Positions 1 to 8,487 of a DNA stretch of 64,000 bases are shown here, piece by piece. The stretch lies in NCBI RefSeq assembly GCF_000526215.1, contig NZ_JAFQ01000004.1, forward strand, positions 744,001 through 808,000, in the 5' to 3' direction. Source of the DNA: Nocardia sp. BMG51109. GTDB lineage: Bacteria; Actinomycetota; Actinomycetes; Mycobacteriales; Mycobacteriaceae. Under the pieces are notes generated by a model that made no database searches, was not told the origin of the DNA, and saw only the letters and a list, made by a program, of their open reading frames with translations. A program made the position numbers and the translations under genes. The first letter of the stretch is position 1, and each line of letters opens with the position of its first letter.

Positions 1-170
1 GGTGTCTCACCCATATCCATCGCCCCGCCGGGCAGCGCCCACTGCCCAGTATCGCGGCGGCGCTGCAACAGGATCGCCCCGGAGTCGTCGGTCACCAGCA
101 GATTGCACGCCACCACCAGCGAGTTCGGCTTCGGTGCCTGCGGGTCGTAGTAGTACTCGATCCTGCCCAT
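1..170 (-). CDS. Nudix hydrolase, N-terminal fragment (runs off the window)
   Basis: Reading leftwards from an ATG at 168-170 the first 56 codons are present and the rest lies outside the window. The N-terminal strand pattern ends in LLQRRRDTGQWALPGGAMDM, the typical entry to a Nudix box, where the PGG glycines precede the catalytic GETP segment that begins at the window edge. Nudix enzymes hydrolyse nucleoside diphosphate derivatives, and the substrate cannot be told from this part. An AGAG stretch lies just before the start. The gene begins 17 bases after the stop of the XRE regulator on the same strand, so the two are probably co-transcribed. Confidence 0.85.
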   Translation of the reverse strand, partial: MGRIEYYYDPQAPKPNSLVVACNLLVTDDSGAILLQRRRDTGQWALPGGAMDMGET

Positions 171-186
171 ATCTCTGGCCTCTCGT

Positions 187-922
187 TCAGGGTTTCCAGG
201 TCTGCGCGTCAGCCCAGATCGCGTCGAAGCTTTCGGCGTAGTTGTCGAACCAGCCCGTGTCGCCGATCCGCTTGAGCTGAAGCACCGGGTTGGCGCTGGC
301 TGGCTGTCCCCAGATGTGCGGATTCACCATCAGGATGTCGTCGTAGCGGAACAGCGAGTTGTACAGCGTGGTGTTGTGCAGCCGCACCTCGCAGCGCTCC
401 CGGCCCAGCAGCGGCCGGTAGTAGGTGAGCGAAGCCCGGATTTTGGCGGCCAGGGTGTCGCCGCCGATGCCTTCCTCGCGCCCGCGGGCATCCACCGCGT
501 CGCCGGTCGGGTCACCGAAGCACAGGCGGACGTGAACGCCGTGCTCGGCTCGCTTGGCGAGCATCTTCGCCACCTGTGGATTGGACTGGGCGAAGAAGGT
601 CCCGGAGAACACGAGCACGTCGATCTGCTCGGTGGCCTGACGCAGCAGCGACAGCCACACTTCGCGCGGCACTTCCGCTCGATTGGGGTAGGTGGCGACA
701 AGTTCGGTGTTCTTGGGTACCGGCGGTGCATCCGGCGCGGGCGGCCAGAGGAACGCCTCCTCGACGCGCAAGTGAAGCGCCACGCTGCGTCGATGGCGCC
801 GGTGCGGGACCCGGCCGCCGAGCCAGCGGCTGACGGTCTTCGGGTCGACTTGACATACCTCGGCCAAGAGTTCGGGCGCGATCCCCCGCTGGTCGAGCAC
901 GGACTGAAGCCGGATGTTCACG
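187..922 (-). CDS. XRE-family HTH regulator with C-terminal effector-like domain
   Basis: The N-terminus is a lambda-repressor-like helix-turn-helix; the segment LLAEVCQVDPKTVSRWLGG is the HTH core. About 170 residues follow that are typical of an actinobacterial family of about 245-residue regulators, with a DVLVFSGTFFAQ strand and an RCEVRLHNTTLYNSLFRYDD segment that resembles a phospholipase-D-like or sensor fold. The open frame extends upstream to 1089, but the HTH begins at the GTG at 920-922, which gives 244 residues. No strong ribosome site precedes it, so the start is a family-length choice. The gene lies directly before a Nudix gene on the same strand and diverges from the oxidoreductase gene at 1179. 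A regulatory role is inferred from the HTH, and the ligand is unknown. Confidence 0.75.
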
Positions 923-1178
923 GTTCTATGGAAACCGACCGAATGCAGGTCGGCAAGAACATCCACGTCAGGACGCGAAGAACGTCCCAGGACGTCTTCG
1001 CCCGCGTCCCATACGCGGTTACGCGGTCCCAAGATCACCAGCCACGATGGTCCTCTCACGAAAAGCCCAAGGGAGCCAACGTGTTCCACGCGCTCATGCC
1101 CGTCACATCAACTCAGCGCTGGTCACAGTCGGTTTTGGGCCTGTCCGATCGCACAATTGGCGAAACAGGGGGAATCCG

Positions 1179-2276
1179 ATGAAGCCGTGCGACGCCTTGC
1201 TATTGCCGCCTGCTGCCACCAGAACGCTGCGGCAGCCGACCGAACCTTCCTCTTCGGCAGCGCGTTCCATCGTCGAGAACAACGCGGTGCTACGGGCCGG
1301 TGTCGTCGGCCTCGGCCACCAAGCACTGACCGACCATCTACCGACCTTGCAGGCATCGGCCGATGTCCGGCTCGCCGCGGTCTGCGACGAGAATCCGGCC
1401 GTTACCCACGAACAGCAGCACCGCCTGCGGGTGCCTGGCTACCTCGACTTCGAGGACATGTTCGCCAGTGAACAGCTCGATCTCGTCGTGGTCTGCGTTC
1501 CGCACCACGTCGGCGCACAGGTCGTCGAAGCCGCGGCCAAACACGGTGTCCATGTGCTGAAAGAGAAGCCGTTCGCCACCACCGTCGATGAGGCCAAGCG
1601 TCTCGCCGCAGTGGCAGAAGAGTCCGGGATCCACCTGATGGTCGCGCTGCAGCGGCGCCTGAACCCGATTCACACCAGCTTCCAGCTACTCGCAGATCGC
1701 ATCGGCACGCCGTTCCTGGTCGAGGGCCGCTACACCATGCACATCACCGACCCGTCCGACGGCTGGCGCGGATTATCGGCCAAGGCCGGCGGCGGCTGCC
1801 TCATCGACATGGGCTACCACCTCATCGACCTGACCCTCTGGTACTTCGGCTTGCCGGATCGGATCACCGCAGACCTGTCGGCCAGCGCCCGCCCGGATCG
1901 GCGCTACGACGCGGAAGATACGGCACTGGTGCACTTTTCGTATGACCACGGCCTCTACGGCTCATTGCTGCTGTCGCGCTTTCTGGGCCCGAAGACCGAG
2001 GAACTGCGCGTGGTCGGCAGCCGCGGTGCAGTGCACCTGGAACGCAACCGCATCCGGCGACTCACCAACGACGCCACCGCCATCGAGACCGTCACCCGCG
2101 AACCCGTGGGGCAGGCGGCAGCGGCCAACCAGATCGACTACTTCGCCCGCGTGATCGGCGGCAGCCGGCCGAACCCGAGCAGCCCGAATGATCAGCTCGC
2201 GCACCTGGCCTTCATCACGGCTTGCTACCAGGCCGCCCGCACCCACGCCCCGGTCAATCCCAAGGAGTTGCTGTGA
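1179..2276 (+). CDS. Gfo/Idh/MocA-family NAD(P)-dependent oxidoreductase
   Basis: The protein has 365 residues. A Rossmann nucleotide-binding motif (GVVGLGHQA) lies about 45 residues in, followed by the family's EKPFATT motif and GGGCLIDMGYHLIDLTLWYFG, which holds the conserved Asp and His of the catalytic C-terminal domain. These enzymes oxidise or reduce a hydroxyl/keto group on sugars and cyclitols. The ATG at 1179 follows an AGGGGGAATCCG ribosome site and was chosen over an upstream open extension. The stop overlaps the GTG of the DegT aminotransferase by four bases, so translation is coupled. An oxidoreductase followed by an aminotransferase suggests a keto-then-amino conversion of a sugar or cyclitol, an inference from the pairing. 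Confidence 0.85.
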   Translation: MKPCDALLLPPAATRTLRQPTEPSSSAARSIVENNAVLRAGVVGLGHQALTDHLPTLQASADVRLAAVCDENPAVTHEQQHRLRVPGYLDFEDMFASEQLDLVVVCVPHHVGAQVVEAAAKHGVHVLKEKPFATTVDEAKRLAAVAEESGIHLMVALQRRLNPIHTSFQLLADRIGTPFLVEGRYTMHITDPSDGWRGLSAKAGGGCLIDMGYHLIDLTLWYFGLPDRITADLSASARPDRRYDAEDTALVHFSYDHGLYGSLLLSRFLGPKTEELRVVGSRGAVHLERNRIRRLTNDATAIETVTREPVGQAAAANQIDYFARVIGGSRPNPSSPNDQLAHLAFITACYQAARTHAPVNPKELL

Positions 2277-3526
2277 CATCCCCGCTCGCCCTGCTGGGCG
2301 GCACGCCGGTCATTTCCGAAGCGGGGCCGCATTTCTCGTGGCCTCCGCTCAGCGCCGACACCACCGATGCCGTCATCGACCAGCTGCACACCAGTATCTC
2401 GGTGTACGACCGCTCCGGCGTTGTCGAAGTCCTGGAAGACGCGCTACAGGTCTACTTCGGCACTCGCTACGCGATCCTCACCAGCTCCGGCACCGCGGCG
2501 CTGTATTCGATGTACGCCGCCTGCGGCATCGGGCCCGGTGACGAGGTGATCGTGCCCGCCTATACCTTCTTCGCCACGGCCACGCCACTGCTGCACCTCG
2601 GCGCGACACCGGTGCTGGCCGACTGCGACCCCAGCGGCAACCTGGATCCGGGCGACGTGCCACGGCGTATCACCAAACGCACGAAAGCCCTTGTCGTCAC
2701 ACACATGTGGGGCATGCCCGCCGAGATCAATCAGCTCAAACAGCTGGCCGATCACCACGGCCTGCAACTGCTCGAAGACGGCTCGCACGCCCACGGCGCC
2801 AGCGTGGCCAGAACGAAGATCGGCGCGTTCGGACACGCGGCGGCGTTCAGCATGAACGGGCCCAAACCACTCTCCGCGGGCGAGGGCGGCTTCATCCTCA
2901 CCGACGATGACGAGACCTACCACCGGGTGCTGCTGCACGGCCAGTACAACAAGCGCTGCCGCAACGAAATCCCCGCCGACAATCCACTCAGCCGCTACGC
3001 CGTCACCGGCATGGGCCTCAAACACCGCATCCACCCGCTCGGCGCCGCCATCGCGCTGCAGCAGCTCGCCCATCTGGACGACTATCTCGCGGGGCGGCAA
3101 CGTATCGCTGAACACATCGGTGAACAGCTCGAAACCCTCGACGGCCTCCTCACCCCCTGGCATGACCCCCAGGTCCAGCCAGCCTGGTACGGCCTGATCC
3201 TGCAATACGACAGCGATGCCTTCGACGGCGTGCCTGTCGAACGCTTCCACGCCGCCCTGCAAGCTGAAGGTGCCAGCGAAGTCGACCGGCCAGGCTCGAC
3301 CTGCCCGCTGAACCAGCTGCCGCTGTTTCAGACCCCCGGCCCGCTGTTCCCGGCCTATAGCGGCAAACTGGCCTACGCCCCCGGCGACTATCCCCGCGCC
3401 GAAGCCATCCACCACCGCACGCTCAAACTGCCAGTCTGGCACCGCGACGCCGACCTGCCGCTCGTCGACCAATACATCGAAGCCATCCACAAAGTCGCCC
3501 AGCACCACACCGAACTGAAAGGCTAA
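2273..3526 (+). CDS. DegT/DnrJ/EryC1/StrS-family PLP aminotransferase
   Basis: A fold-type I PLP enzyme of 417 residues. SSGTAALYSMYAACGIGPGDEVIVPAYTFFATA is the family's cofactor-phosphate region, LLEDGSHAHGA carries the Asp that holds the pyridine ring, and FSMNGPKPLSAGEGGF holds the Schiff-base lysine. Members transaminate keto-sugars or inososes, and some make aminobenzoate precursors. The GTG at 2273 overlaps the upstream oxidoreductase stop (GTGA) and leads straight into the conserved LALLGGTPV start, so the upstream open extension was rejected. The gene is the second of a three-gene operon that ends with a Nudix protein. The substrate is not determined. Confidence 0.87.
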   Translation: MTSPLALLGGTPVISEAGPHFSWPPLSADTTDAVIDQLHTSISVYDRSGVVEVLEDALQVYFGTRYAILTSSGTAALYSMYAACGIGPGDEVIVPAYTFFATATPLLHLGATPVLADCDPSGNLDPGDVPRRITKRTKALVVTHMWGMPAEINQLKQLADHHGLQLLEDGSHAHGASVARTKIGAFGHAAAFSMNGPKPLSAGEGGFILTDDDETYHRVLLHGQYNKRCRNEIPADNPLSRYAVTGMGLKHRIHPLGAAIALQQLAHLDDYLAGRQRIAEHIGEQLETLDGLLTPWHDPQVQPAWYGLILQYDSDAFDGVPVERFHAALQAEGASEVDRPGSTCPLNQLPLFQTPGPLFPAYSGKLAYAPGDYPRAEAIHHRTLKLPVWHRDADLPLVDQYIEAIHKVAQHHTELKG

Positions 3527-3532
3527 GCACGC

Positions 3533-3973
3533 ATGGTCGATTCATCCCTGCTCGAACAGCTCACCACCGACGCCACCCGCGACGACGTCCAGCAACTCGT
3601 CGTCGGCGCCGTCCTCCAAAGCGGCGACAAGATCCTGCTGCTGCAACGGCCAGCCGACGACTTCATGGGTGGCATCTGGGAACTGCCCAGCGGCAAAGTC
3701 GAACCCGGCGAAGCGCTCGACCAGGCCCTCATCCGCGAAGTCAAAGAGGAAACCGGCCTCGACGTCACCCACATCGCCCGCTACCTCGGCGAGTTCGACT
3801 ACCAATCCGGCAGCGGCAAGAAGAGCCGCCAGTTCAACTTCGCCGTCGACGTCGCCGCCGCCGAACCGGTCGAGCTGCAAGAGCACGACGCCTACGCCTG
3901 GACCAACCTCACCGAGGAACCGCCGGTCACCGACGCGGTCAAGCAGGTGCTAGCGCGGTACCGGGAGAGCTGA
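3533..3973 (+). CDS. Nudix hydrolase (MutT-like)
   Basis: This is a complete Nudix protein of 146 residues. The Nudix box fits GX5EX7REUXEEXGU, with GKVEPGEALDQALIREVKEE followed by TGLD at about residues 55-78. It starts 6 bases after the stop of the aminotransferase, so it is the last gene of the oxidoreductase-aminotransferase-Nudix operon. In such an operon it may hydrolyse a nucleotide-activated intermediate or clean up damaged nucleotides, and the sequence does not decide between these. A perfect hairpin terminator begins 92 bases downstream. Confidence 0.88.
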   Translation: MVDSSLLEQLTTDATRDDVQQLVVGAVLQSGDKILLLQRPADDFMGGIWELPSGKVEPGEALDQALIREVKEETGLDVTHIARYLGEFDYQSGSGKKSRQFNFAVDVAAAEPVELQEHDAYAWTNLTEEPPVTDAVKQVLARYRES

Positions 3974-4064
3974 GACGGGCCTCCACCTGGAGCACCCGCG
4001 GCGATCGGGTTCGTAGAGCCCACCAGTGTGGCCTGGCCTGTGATCGTGGCTGCTGAACAGTGAC

Positions 4065-4101
4065 AATAGGCTCCTCCGCAAGAATTGCGGAGGAGCCTAT
4101 T
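4065..4101. terminator. Perfect 17-bp hairpin terminator, probably bidirectional
   Basis: An arm of 17 bases (4065-4081) is followed by a GAA loop and its exact reverse complement (4085-4101). The stem begins with AA and ends with TT, then TCG. It sits between the plus-strand Nudix gene ending at 3973 and the minus-strand small gene ending at 4134, so it can stop transcripts from both sides. Confidence 0.85.
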
Positions 4102-4133
4102 TCGTGCGAGCAATCCGGGCCTCATCTCAGGTG

Positions 4134-4493
4134 CTACCCCTGACCACGATTACTCCCCAACCACGGCGGTCGTCGTATCGGCGTCGCTCTCAGCGGCGGC
4201 CGGATGTCCTGCAGCCGCGGCAAGACCTGCGTATCGACATCTTCGTTCCACCGGTTCCCATCGTCGGCTTCGACCAGCGGTGGGCGCATCGGTATGGTGT
4301 CCGCGTCCATCACCTCGTCAGCATGGTGCGCCAGCTTCGGGGCAGTGCCAGCAGGAACTTTGTGGCTCCGCTCAGGGACGAACGCGTGCCTCCCGCGAAC
4401 GTGAATGCCCCTCCACCACATACCAATTCGGAACCCAAGCACAGCTGCGAAGAAGACTGACGCAGGCCACAAGATCCAGACGACCGGCGCCAT
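4134..4493 (-). CDS. Small single-pass membrane protein, unknown
   Basis: I do not recognise this 119-residue protein. The first 25 residues form one hydrophobic helix (VVWILWPASVFFAAVLGF), then a basic stretch and a hydrophilic C-terminal tail rich in Arg, Pro and Asp. This suggests an N-terminally anchored protein with a cytosolic or exposed tail. The start is the ATG at 4491-4493, just before the helix; the longer open frame is Arg/Pro-rich and unlike protein. No clear ribosome site is visible. The gene lies downstream of the DUF4254 operon on the same strand and may belong to it. Confidence 0.45.
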   Translation of the reverse strand: MAPVVWILWPASVFFAAVLGFRIGMWWRGIHVRGRHAFVPERSHKVPAGTAPKLAHHADEVMDADTIPMRPPLVEADDGNRWNEDVDTQVLPRLQDIRPPLRATPIRRPPWLGSNRGQG

Positions 4494-4722
4494 GGTCAAT
4501 CGCAAAGCTGGAGCAGGAACAGCGCCACAGCCAGGTGGACGAGGCATTCGTCGGGATGGTGGTGCCGGTGAGCGAAGCGCAACTCGTAGGCGCGCGTAGC
4601 AGTCAGTCCCAGTAATTGCACTTGGCACATATGCTCAGCCAGCGGACCATCCGCCTGCACAAAACTGTTGGTAGTCAATAGATCTCGTCACCTCCCAGAA
4701 AAAGCACGGGGCTGTTCGGACT

Positions 4723-4941
4723 TCAGTCCCATAACCCCGCGCATGGCAGCGGCGGCAGATCAGCCCGCACCTCGTCGTCCACCGTGACCCGCATATCCAT
4801 GTCGGCGAACGTGCCCGCCAGCTCGTCGGCCACGTTCTGCGCCTGCTCGGCCGAAGCCTGGAAATCCAGCTTCAAAGCACCGGACTCGATGTGGATGTGC
4901 CGAATACGCCGCGGGAGCCGGGGCGGGGTAACGGGCCGCAT
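4723..4941 (-). CDS. Small conserved-type protein downstream of DUF4254
   Basis: The product has 72 residues and no family I recognise. It begins 6 bases after the stop of the DUF4254 gene, so it is almost certainly in the same operon. The sequence alternates hydrophobic and acidic residues ([20 protein letters not shown], then a helix and MDMRVTVDD), compatible with a small alpha/beta domain such as a two-stranded sheet packed on one helix. The C-terminus is short and hydrophobic. No catalytic motif is evident. Confidence 0.55.
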   Translation of the reverse strand: MRPVTPPRLPRRIRHIHIESGALKLDFQASAEQAQNVADELAGTFADMDMRVTVDDEVRADLPPLPCAGLWD

Positions 4942-4947
4942 CGGTGA

Positions 4948-5592
4948 TCACATCCCCGGTAGCGTTCGCCGACCGGATTCGATCTCGGCAGCCAGATGGT
5001 CGTACCCCCGGCACAGTTCGAGCAGCTGCTCGGCTTCGGGGAAGTCATCCTCGCCGCTACGCCGATCGGTCTTGGCGGTGACGGCCTCCCACAATTCCGC
5101 CATCCGAGCCGCGATTTCACCAATGGACTCGGTATGCACCGGGAGAACGGGCAGACCGTCCATCGCCGCAGCATTCGACGGCGGGACCACCACCGTTCGC
5201 CGTTGCACCCACTCGGTCACCGCGTCATCGATGATGGCCACCAGCACCGCAATGTCGGTTTGCGCCATCACTAGCTGGGCCGCAGCATGTTTCAACTGTT
5301 CGGCCGACGCTGTCGCACTGCCGAGCATCTCGAAGGCCAGGCGGTACTGCGTTTGGCAGGACACCAGATCGAAGGCTGGATCGAGAATATCCCTGGCCGT
5401 ATTCAAGGCCCTGCCGTCGAAGGTGGCCAGGAACATGTGCCCTGACGGCAACGGTTCCAGTGGAGCCCATTCCGGGATCGGCTGAGCCGCAGCGGGATCC
5501 GAACTGCTCATGGCATCGTCCGGACCCGCCGTGCAGTCGTTCAAGCCGGACGGCCGATCCTCCGACGCGCCATGGTTGGCCTGATCGTTCAT
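4948..5592 (-). CDS. DUF4254-like protein
   Basis: The protein has 214 residues. After a disordered, Asp/Ser/Pro-rich N-terminus of about 45 residues comes a helical domain. The pattern of a helix ending in AIIDDAVTEWVQRR, then HTESIGEIAARMAELWEA, matches what I recall of the actinobacterial DUF4254 family, which has no known function. The start is the ATG at 5590-5592, 5 bases after the stop of the upstream 69-residue gene. A much longer open frame extends to 6375, but that part runs antisense to the XRE regulator and was rejected. The three or four minus-strand genes here form one operon that diverges from the regulator at 6062. Confidence 0.6.
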   Translation of the reverse strand: MNDQANHGASEDRPSGLNDCTAGPDDAMSSSDPAAAQPIPEWAPLEPLPSGHMFLATFDGRALNTARDILDPAFDLVSCQTQYRLAFEMLGSATASAEQLKHAAAQLVMAQTDIAVLVAIIDDAVTEWVQRRTVVVPPSNAAAMDGLPVLPVHTESIGEIAARMAELWEAVTAKTDRRSGEDDFPEAEQLLELCRGYDHLAAEIESGRRTLPGM

Positions 5593-5597
5593 CGCGC

Positions 5598-5807
5598 TCA
5601 CCGCGGATGCGTCGTCGAGGGCACCAGGAGGCCGGCATCGGCCAGCACCCGGAGCGCGGCAGCCTTCCGCGGGCATTTTCTGGCCCGGCAGACCACGTGG
5701 AACTGCATCACGGCGTGGGCGCAGTCGACGCTGAAGGGTGTCTCCGGTTCCGCGTGGGATTCCTGTTCGGTCAGCGCGATGGTGTGGTGCATGGCGAGGG
5801 TGTGCAT
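5598..5807 (-). CDS. Small Cys-containing protein, first gene of DUF4254 operon
   Basis: A 69-residue product starting at the ATG at 5805-5807, which is preceded by a good GGAGG ribosome site. It contains three cysteines and several histidines (FSVDCAHAVMQFHVVCRARKC) and ends in a helix (AAALRVLADAGLLVP). The spacing of Cys and His suggests possible metal binding, but no defined zinc motif is matched. It is the promoter-proximal gene of the DUF4254 operon and is divergent from the XRE regulator at 6062, with 254 bases between them. Confidence 0.6.
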   Translation of the reverse strand: MHTLAMHHTIALTEQESHAEPETPFSVDCAHAVMQFHVVCRARKCPRKAAALRVLADAGLLVPSTTHPR

Positions 5808-6061
5808 GGTCGGATACCTCCGGGTTGGGCAGAGCTTCGATCGAGAAGAGGTGCCCGGCACCGGGGCCAACGGCCACCAGCCCGCCTATTCGGCCCCTAC
5901 GAGGGCCGCTGCGCCGCGAGGGATACGGCGTCGGCCCGGTACCGCGTACCGCTTTTGACCTTGGCGCACAGGCGGTTTTCAGCGGAACGGCGCGGCGTGG
6001 GGGTAGTGTGGGCGTAAGCGCGTATTTGCCCAGCTCAGGCGCAAAACCACGGGGGAAAGCG

Positions 6062-7330
6062 ATGGTACGAGGGCGGCATTGGACCGGATTCGAAGCCGTG
6101 GCGCTGCAAGAAGCCATGCGCAAATCGGTTCGTGAATTCGCTGCCTTACTCGGCATCGAAACCACCACGATCACCAATTGGCGTACCGGCCTTGGCTCGG
6201 TGAAGCCGCGCTCGACCACCCAGGCCATTCTGGACACGACGCTCGATTTGCGGGCAACACCGGACGACCGGGCCCGGTTCGAACAAATCGTCGCCGAGGG
6301 CGAACAACTCTGGCGCGAGCGGCATGGGCGCACGTCAGAGGACGGCCAGGCACTCGCTATCCCGCAAACGTCCATAATCGCGGAGGTGGAACCTAGCCAG
6401 AGCCCGGTCGTACCCGCCGACCTCGACAGCGATTACGTCGAATCACTGCACGGCCGCATCCGCCAGCTGGTCGATCTCGACACCACCTTCGGCGGCGACC
6501 AGTCGTCAGGCATGGCGCTTCAGCTCTTCCGCACCGTTCACCGCAAGCTGGGCGTGGCTCGCTGCGTTCCGGCCGTCGAGCGGGATCTGTACGCGGCAGC
6601 CGGTGAACTCGGTGAGGTCGCTGGGTGGTTGCTCTACGACGCGGGCCAGCACGATCTCGTGCGCCAAGTGAACAACGAAGCGTTGCAGTTCTCCCGGCTT
6701 GCAGGGGACCGCAACATGGAACTGTTGACCTTGCAGAACATGTCGATGCACGCGGGCTACCTCGGCCGGCCTGTTGAAGCGCTGCGCATCGCCCGCATGG
6801 TGCTCGACCAGCACAGCCTCTCGCCGCGGTTGGAGGCCATGTTCCGTATACGCGAAGCCCGGGCTCTGGCGCAGGGCGGCGACGAATCCGCCGCCGACCG
6901 CGTGTTCGATCGGGCGCGGTCGCTGTACCTCGACGGCGTTGCCGAAGACGACCCGCCTTGGGTGTGGTGGATCAGCGACCAAGAGCTGGGGTGGCAAGAG
7001 GCGACGGTCCGCGCCGATGCCGGTCAGTGGCAGAAGGCAGCCGACGAGTTCTACGCCTCCGTCGAGGCAATCCCGGAGCGGGAAGTCCGATCGCGCTACA
7101 GCCACCTCGCATCACTGTTCAACGCCCAGGTTCGTGCCCATGCGTGGCACGACGCAGCCGACACGCTCCGGCGCGTACTGCCGTTCGTCGAGGAAATCCG
7201 TTCCACCCGAACGGCATCCACCCTGTTCGACGGCATCGACCATCTCGACACAGTCGAACCGGCCCCATCGGTGCGCGATGAGGCGAGGCAACTCCGCGAA
7301 ATTTTGGTGGGCGTCGGATACGCGCGATAG
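6062..7330 (+). CDS. XRE-family regulator with C-terminal TPR-like repeats
   Basis: The protein has 422 residues. The N-terminal 60 residues form a helix-turn-helix (REFAALLGIETTTITNWRTG). After a linker, about 280 residues form tandem helical hairpins of the tetratricopeptide type (for example AGELGEVAGWLLYDAGQHDLVRQ and LQNMSMHAGYLGRPVEALRIAR). In Gram-positive regulators this layout often senses a peptide or a partner protein. The ATG at 6062 follows GGGGGAAAGCG, and the open extension to 5738 is antisense to the divergent operon. By position it probably controls that divergent DUF4254 operon. Confidence 0.82.
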   Translation: MVRGRHWTGFEAVALQEAMRKSVREFAALLGIETTTITNWRTGLGSVKPRSTTQAILDTTLDLRATPDDRARFEQIVAEGEQLWRERHGRTSEDGQALAIPQTSIIAEVEPSQSPVVPADLDSDYVESLHGRIRQLVDLDTTFGGDQSSGMALQLFRTVHRKLGVARCVPAVERDLYAAAGELGEVAGWLLYDAGQHDLVRQVNNEALQFSRLAGDRNMELLTLQNMSMHAGYLGRPVEALRIARMVLDQHSLSPRLEAMFRIREARALAQGGDESAADRVFDRARSLYLDGVAEDDPPWVWWISDQELGWQEATVRADAGQWQKAADEFYASVEAIPEREVRSRYSHLASLFNAQVRAHAWHDAADTLRRVLPFVEEIRSTRTASTLFDGIDHLDTVEPAPSVRDEARQLREILVGVGYAR

Positions 7331-7510
7331 CCCCTGGCTCAACTTCGACGGCACTGCCTCCGAGTCGAGCTGTCACCCAAGTACTATCCACCGCAACATG
7401 TTTGGGAGCGTGCATGACGTCGTGCAGCCTCTAGGATCGACTTCGCTGCGAGGTGGTAGGGCGCAAGCTGCGAGCAGACACCTTCCAACCAGCACGTCCG
7501 AATCGGACGG
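7331..7510. other. Gene-poor spacer
   Basis: Between the XRE regulator and the weak small ORF at 7511 I see no convincing gene, RNA or repeat. Open frames here are continuations of the regulator's shadow frames. Confidence 0.5.
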
Positions 7511-7723
7511 TTGACCCCGATCGAATTCGAAACCATCATGACCCCAGCAGCCCCCCAGGCTGCTAACCGCTGTCACCTCATCGTGCAGCAGCCCCGCGTG
7601 TGCATCCAGCGAATGGATCTATGCCTACCGCTACCCGACTTCCTCACCAGCCCACTGCCTTGCGAGATCCTCGCCTTGCGCGACACCGAATACCAGCAAC
7701 TCGACACCCAGCGGGCCGGATAA
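7511..7723 (+). CDS. Possible small protein upstream of CYTH gene
   Basis: An open frame of 70 codons from a TTG at 7511, or 61 codons from an ATG at 7538. The product contains two cysteines and a run of hydrophobic residues (LCLPLPDFLTSPLPCEILAL). No clear ribosome site and no recognisable family. It ends 39 bases before the CYTH gene start on the same strand. Kept as a weak candidate only. Confidence 0.3.
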   Translation: MTPIEFETIMTPAAPQAANRCHLIVQQPRVCIQRMDLCLPLPDFLTSPLPCEILALRDTEYQQLDTQRAG

Positions 7724-7762
7724 CGTCAATCCACACGTCTACCCGATCAGGAGAAGTCACCA

Positions 7763-8293
7763 GTGGCCATCGAGCACGAAGCCAAGATCCTCAACATCGA
7801 CCCCGACACCATCGAACGTCGCATCCGGGAACAAGGCGGACACAAACTCGGCGAACGCTTCATGCGCCGCTACGTCTACGACATCATCCCCGGCGACCAA
7901 TCCAAGTGGATCAGGCTGCGCGACAACGGAACTGGCACCACACTCGCGGTCAAAGAGATCACCAGCGACGCCATCGACGGCACCCACGAAGTAGAGGTGA
8001 ACGTGGACGACTTCGCCGCCACCAACACCCTGCTCGAAATGCTCGGCTTCAAAGCCAAGTCATACCAGGAAACCAAGCGCGTCAGCTTCGCCCTCGACGG
8101 CGCACAGCTCGAACTCGACACCTGGCCACGAATCCCGCCCTACCTGGAAATCGAAGCCGCCACCAAGGCCGACGTCATCCACACCGCCGAACTCCTCGGA
8201 TACACCGAATCCGACCTCACCGGCGAGAACACCATCAAGATCTACGCACGCCACGGCATCGACCTCAACACCATCCCCGAACTCCGCTTCTGA
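7763..8293 (+). CDS. CYTH-domain protein (class IV adenylate cyclase / thiamine triphosphatase-like)
   Basis: The product has 176 residues. The N-terminal EHEAK is an exact copy of the ExExK metal-binding signature of the CYTH fold. Further strands follow with alternating charged residues that would line the tunnel (KWIRLRDNG, LAVKEI, HEVEVNVDD, ETKRVSF, LELDTW, YLEIEA). CYTH enzymes bind triphosphates with two metal ions, and known members are adenylate cyclases, tripolyphosphatases and thiamine triphosphatases. The sequence alone does not choose between them. The GTG start at 7763 follows AGGAGAAG. The gene stands alone in the accessory region. Confidence 0.85.
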   Translation: MAIEHEAKILNIDPDTIERRIREQGGHKLGERFMRRYVYDIIPGDQSKWIRLRDNGTGTTLAVKEITSDAIDGTHEVEVNVDDFAATNTLLEMLGFKAKSYQETKRVSFALDGAQLELDTWPRIPPYLEIEAATKADVIHTAELLGYTESDLTGENTIKIYARHGIDLNTIPELRF

Positions 8294-8487
8294 CCGGGCC
8301 GTCCAACCGGCAGATCCCCATCGATGCCGCGTCGGAGTGGCGGAACTGACGCGGTTGGCCCAGTACGACCGCGAGGTGCGGGCCAGGGTGGAGGCCGACG
8401 TCGGGGACGCGGGGCTTCGAACCGGCGGTCGGAACTGTCCGAGTAGTCATACGCGAGACCGAACGCTCTGGTGTGACTGAACGGTTG
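8294..8487. other. Spacer with a possible coding remnant
   Basis: Plus-strand codons from about 8340 to 8478 read AELTRLAQYDREVRARVEA and then stop, with no start or ribosome site. This could be the tail of a lost gene. No RNA gene was found. Confidence 0.25.

Noticed and set aside
5738..6061. N-terminal extension of the second XRE regulator
   Set aside because: It overlaps the divergent small gene antisense; the ATG at 6062 has a ribosome site and starts the HTH domain.
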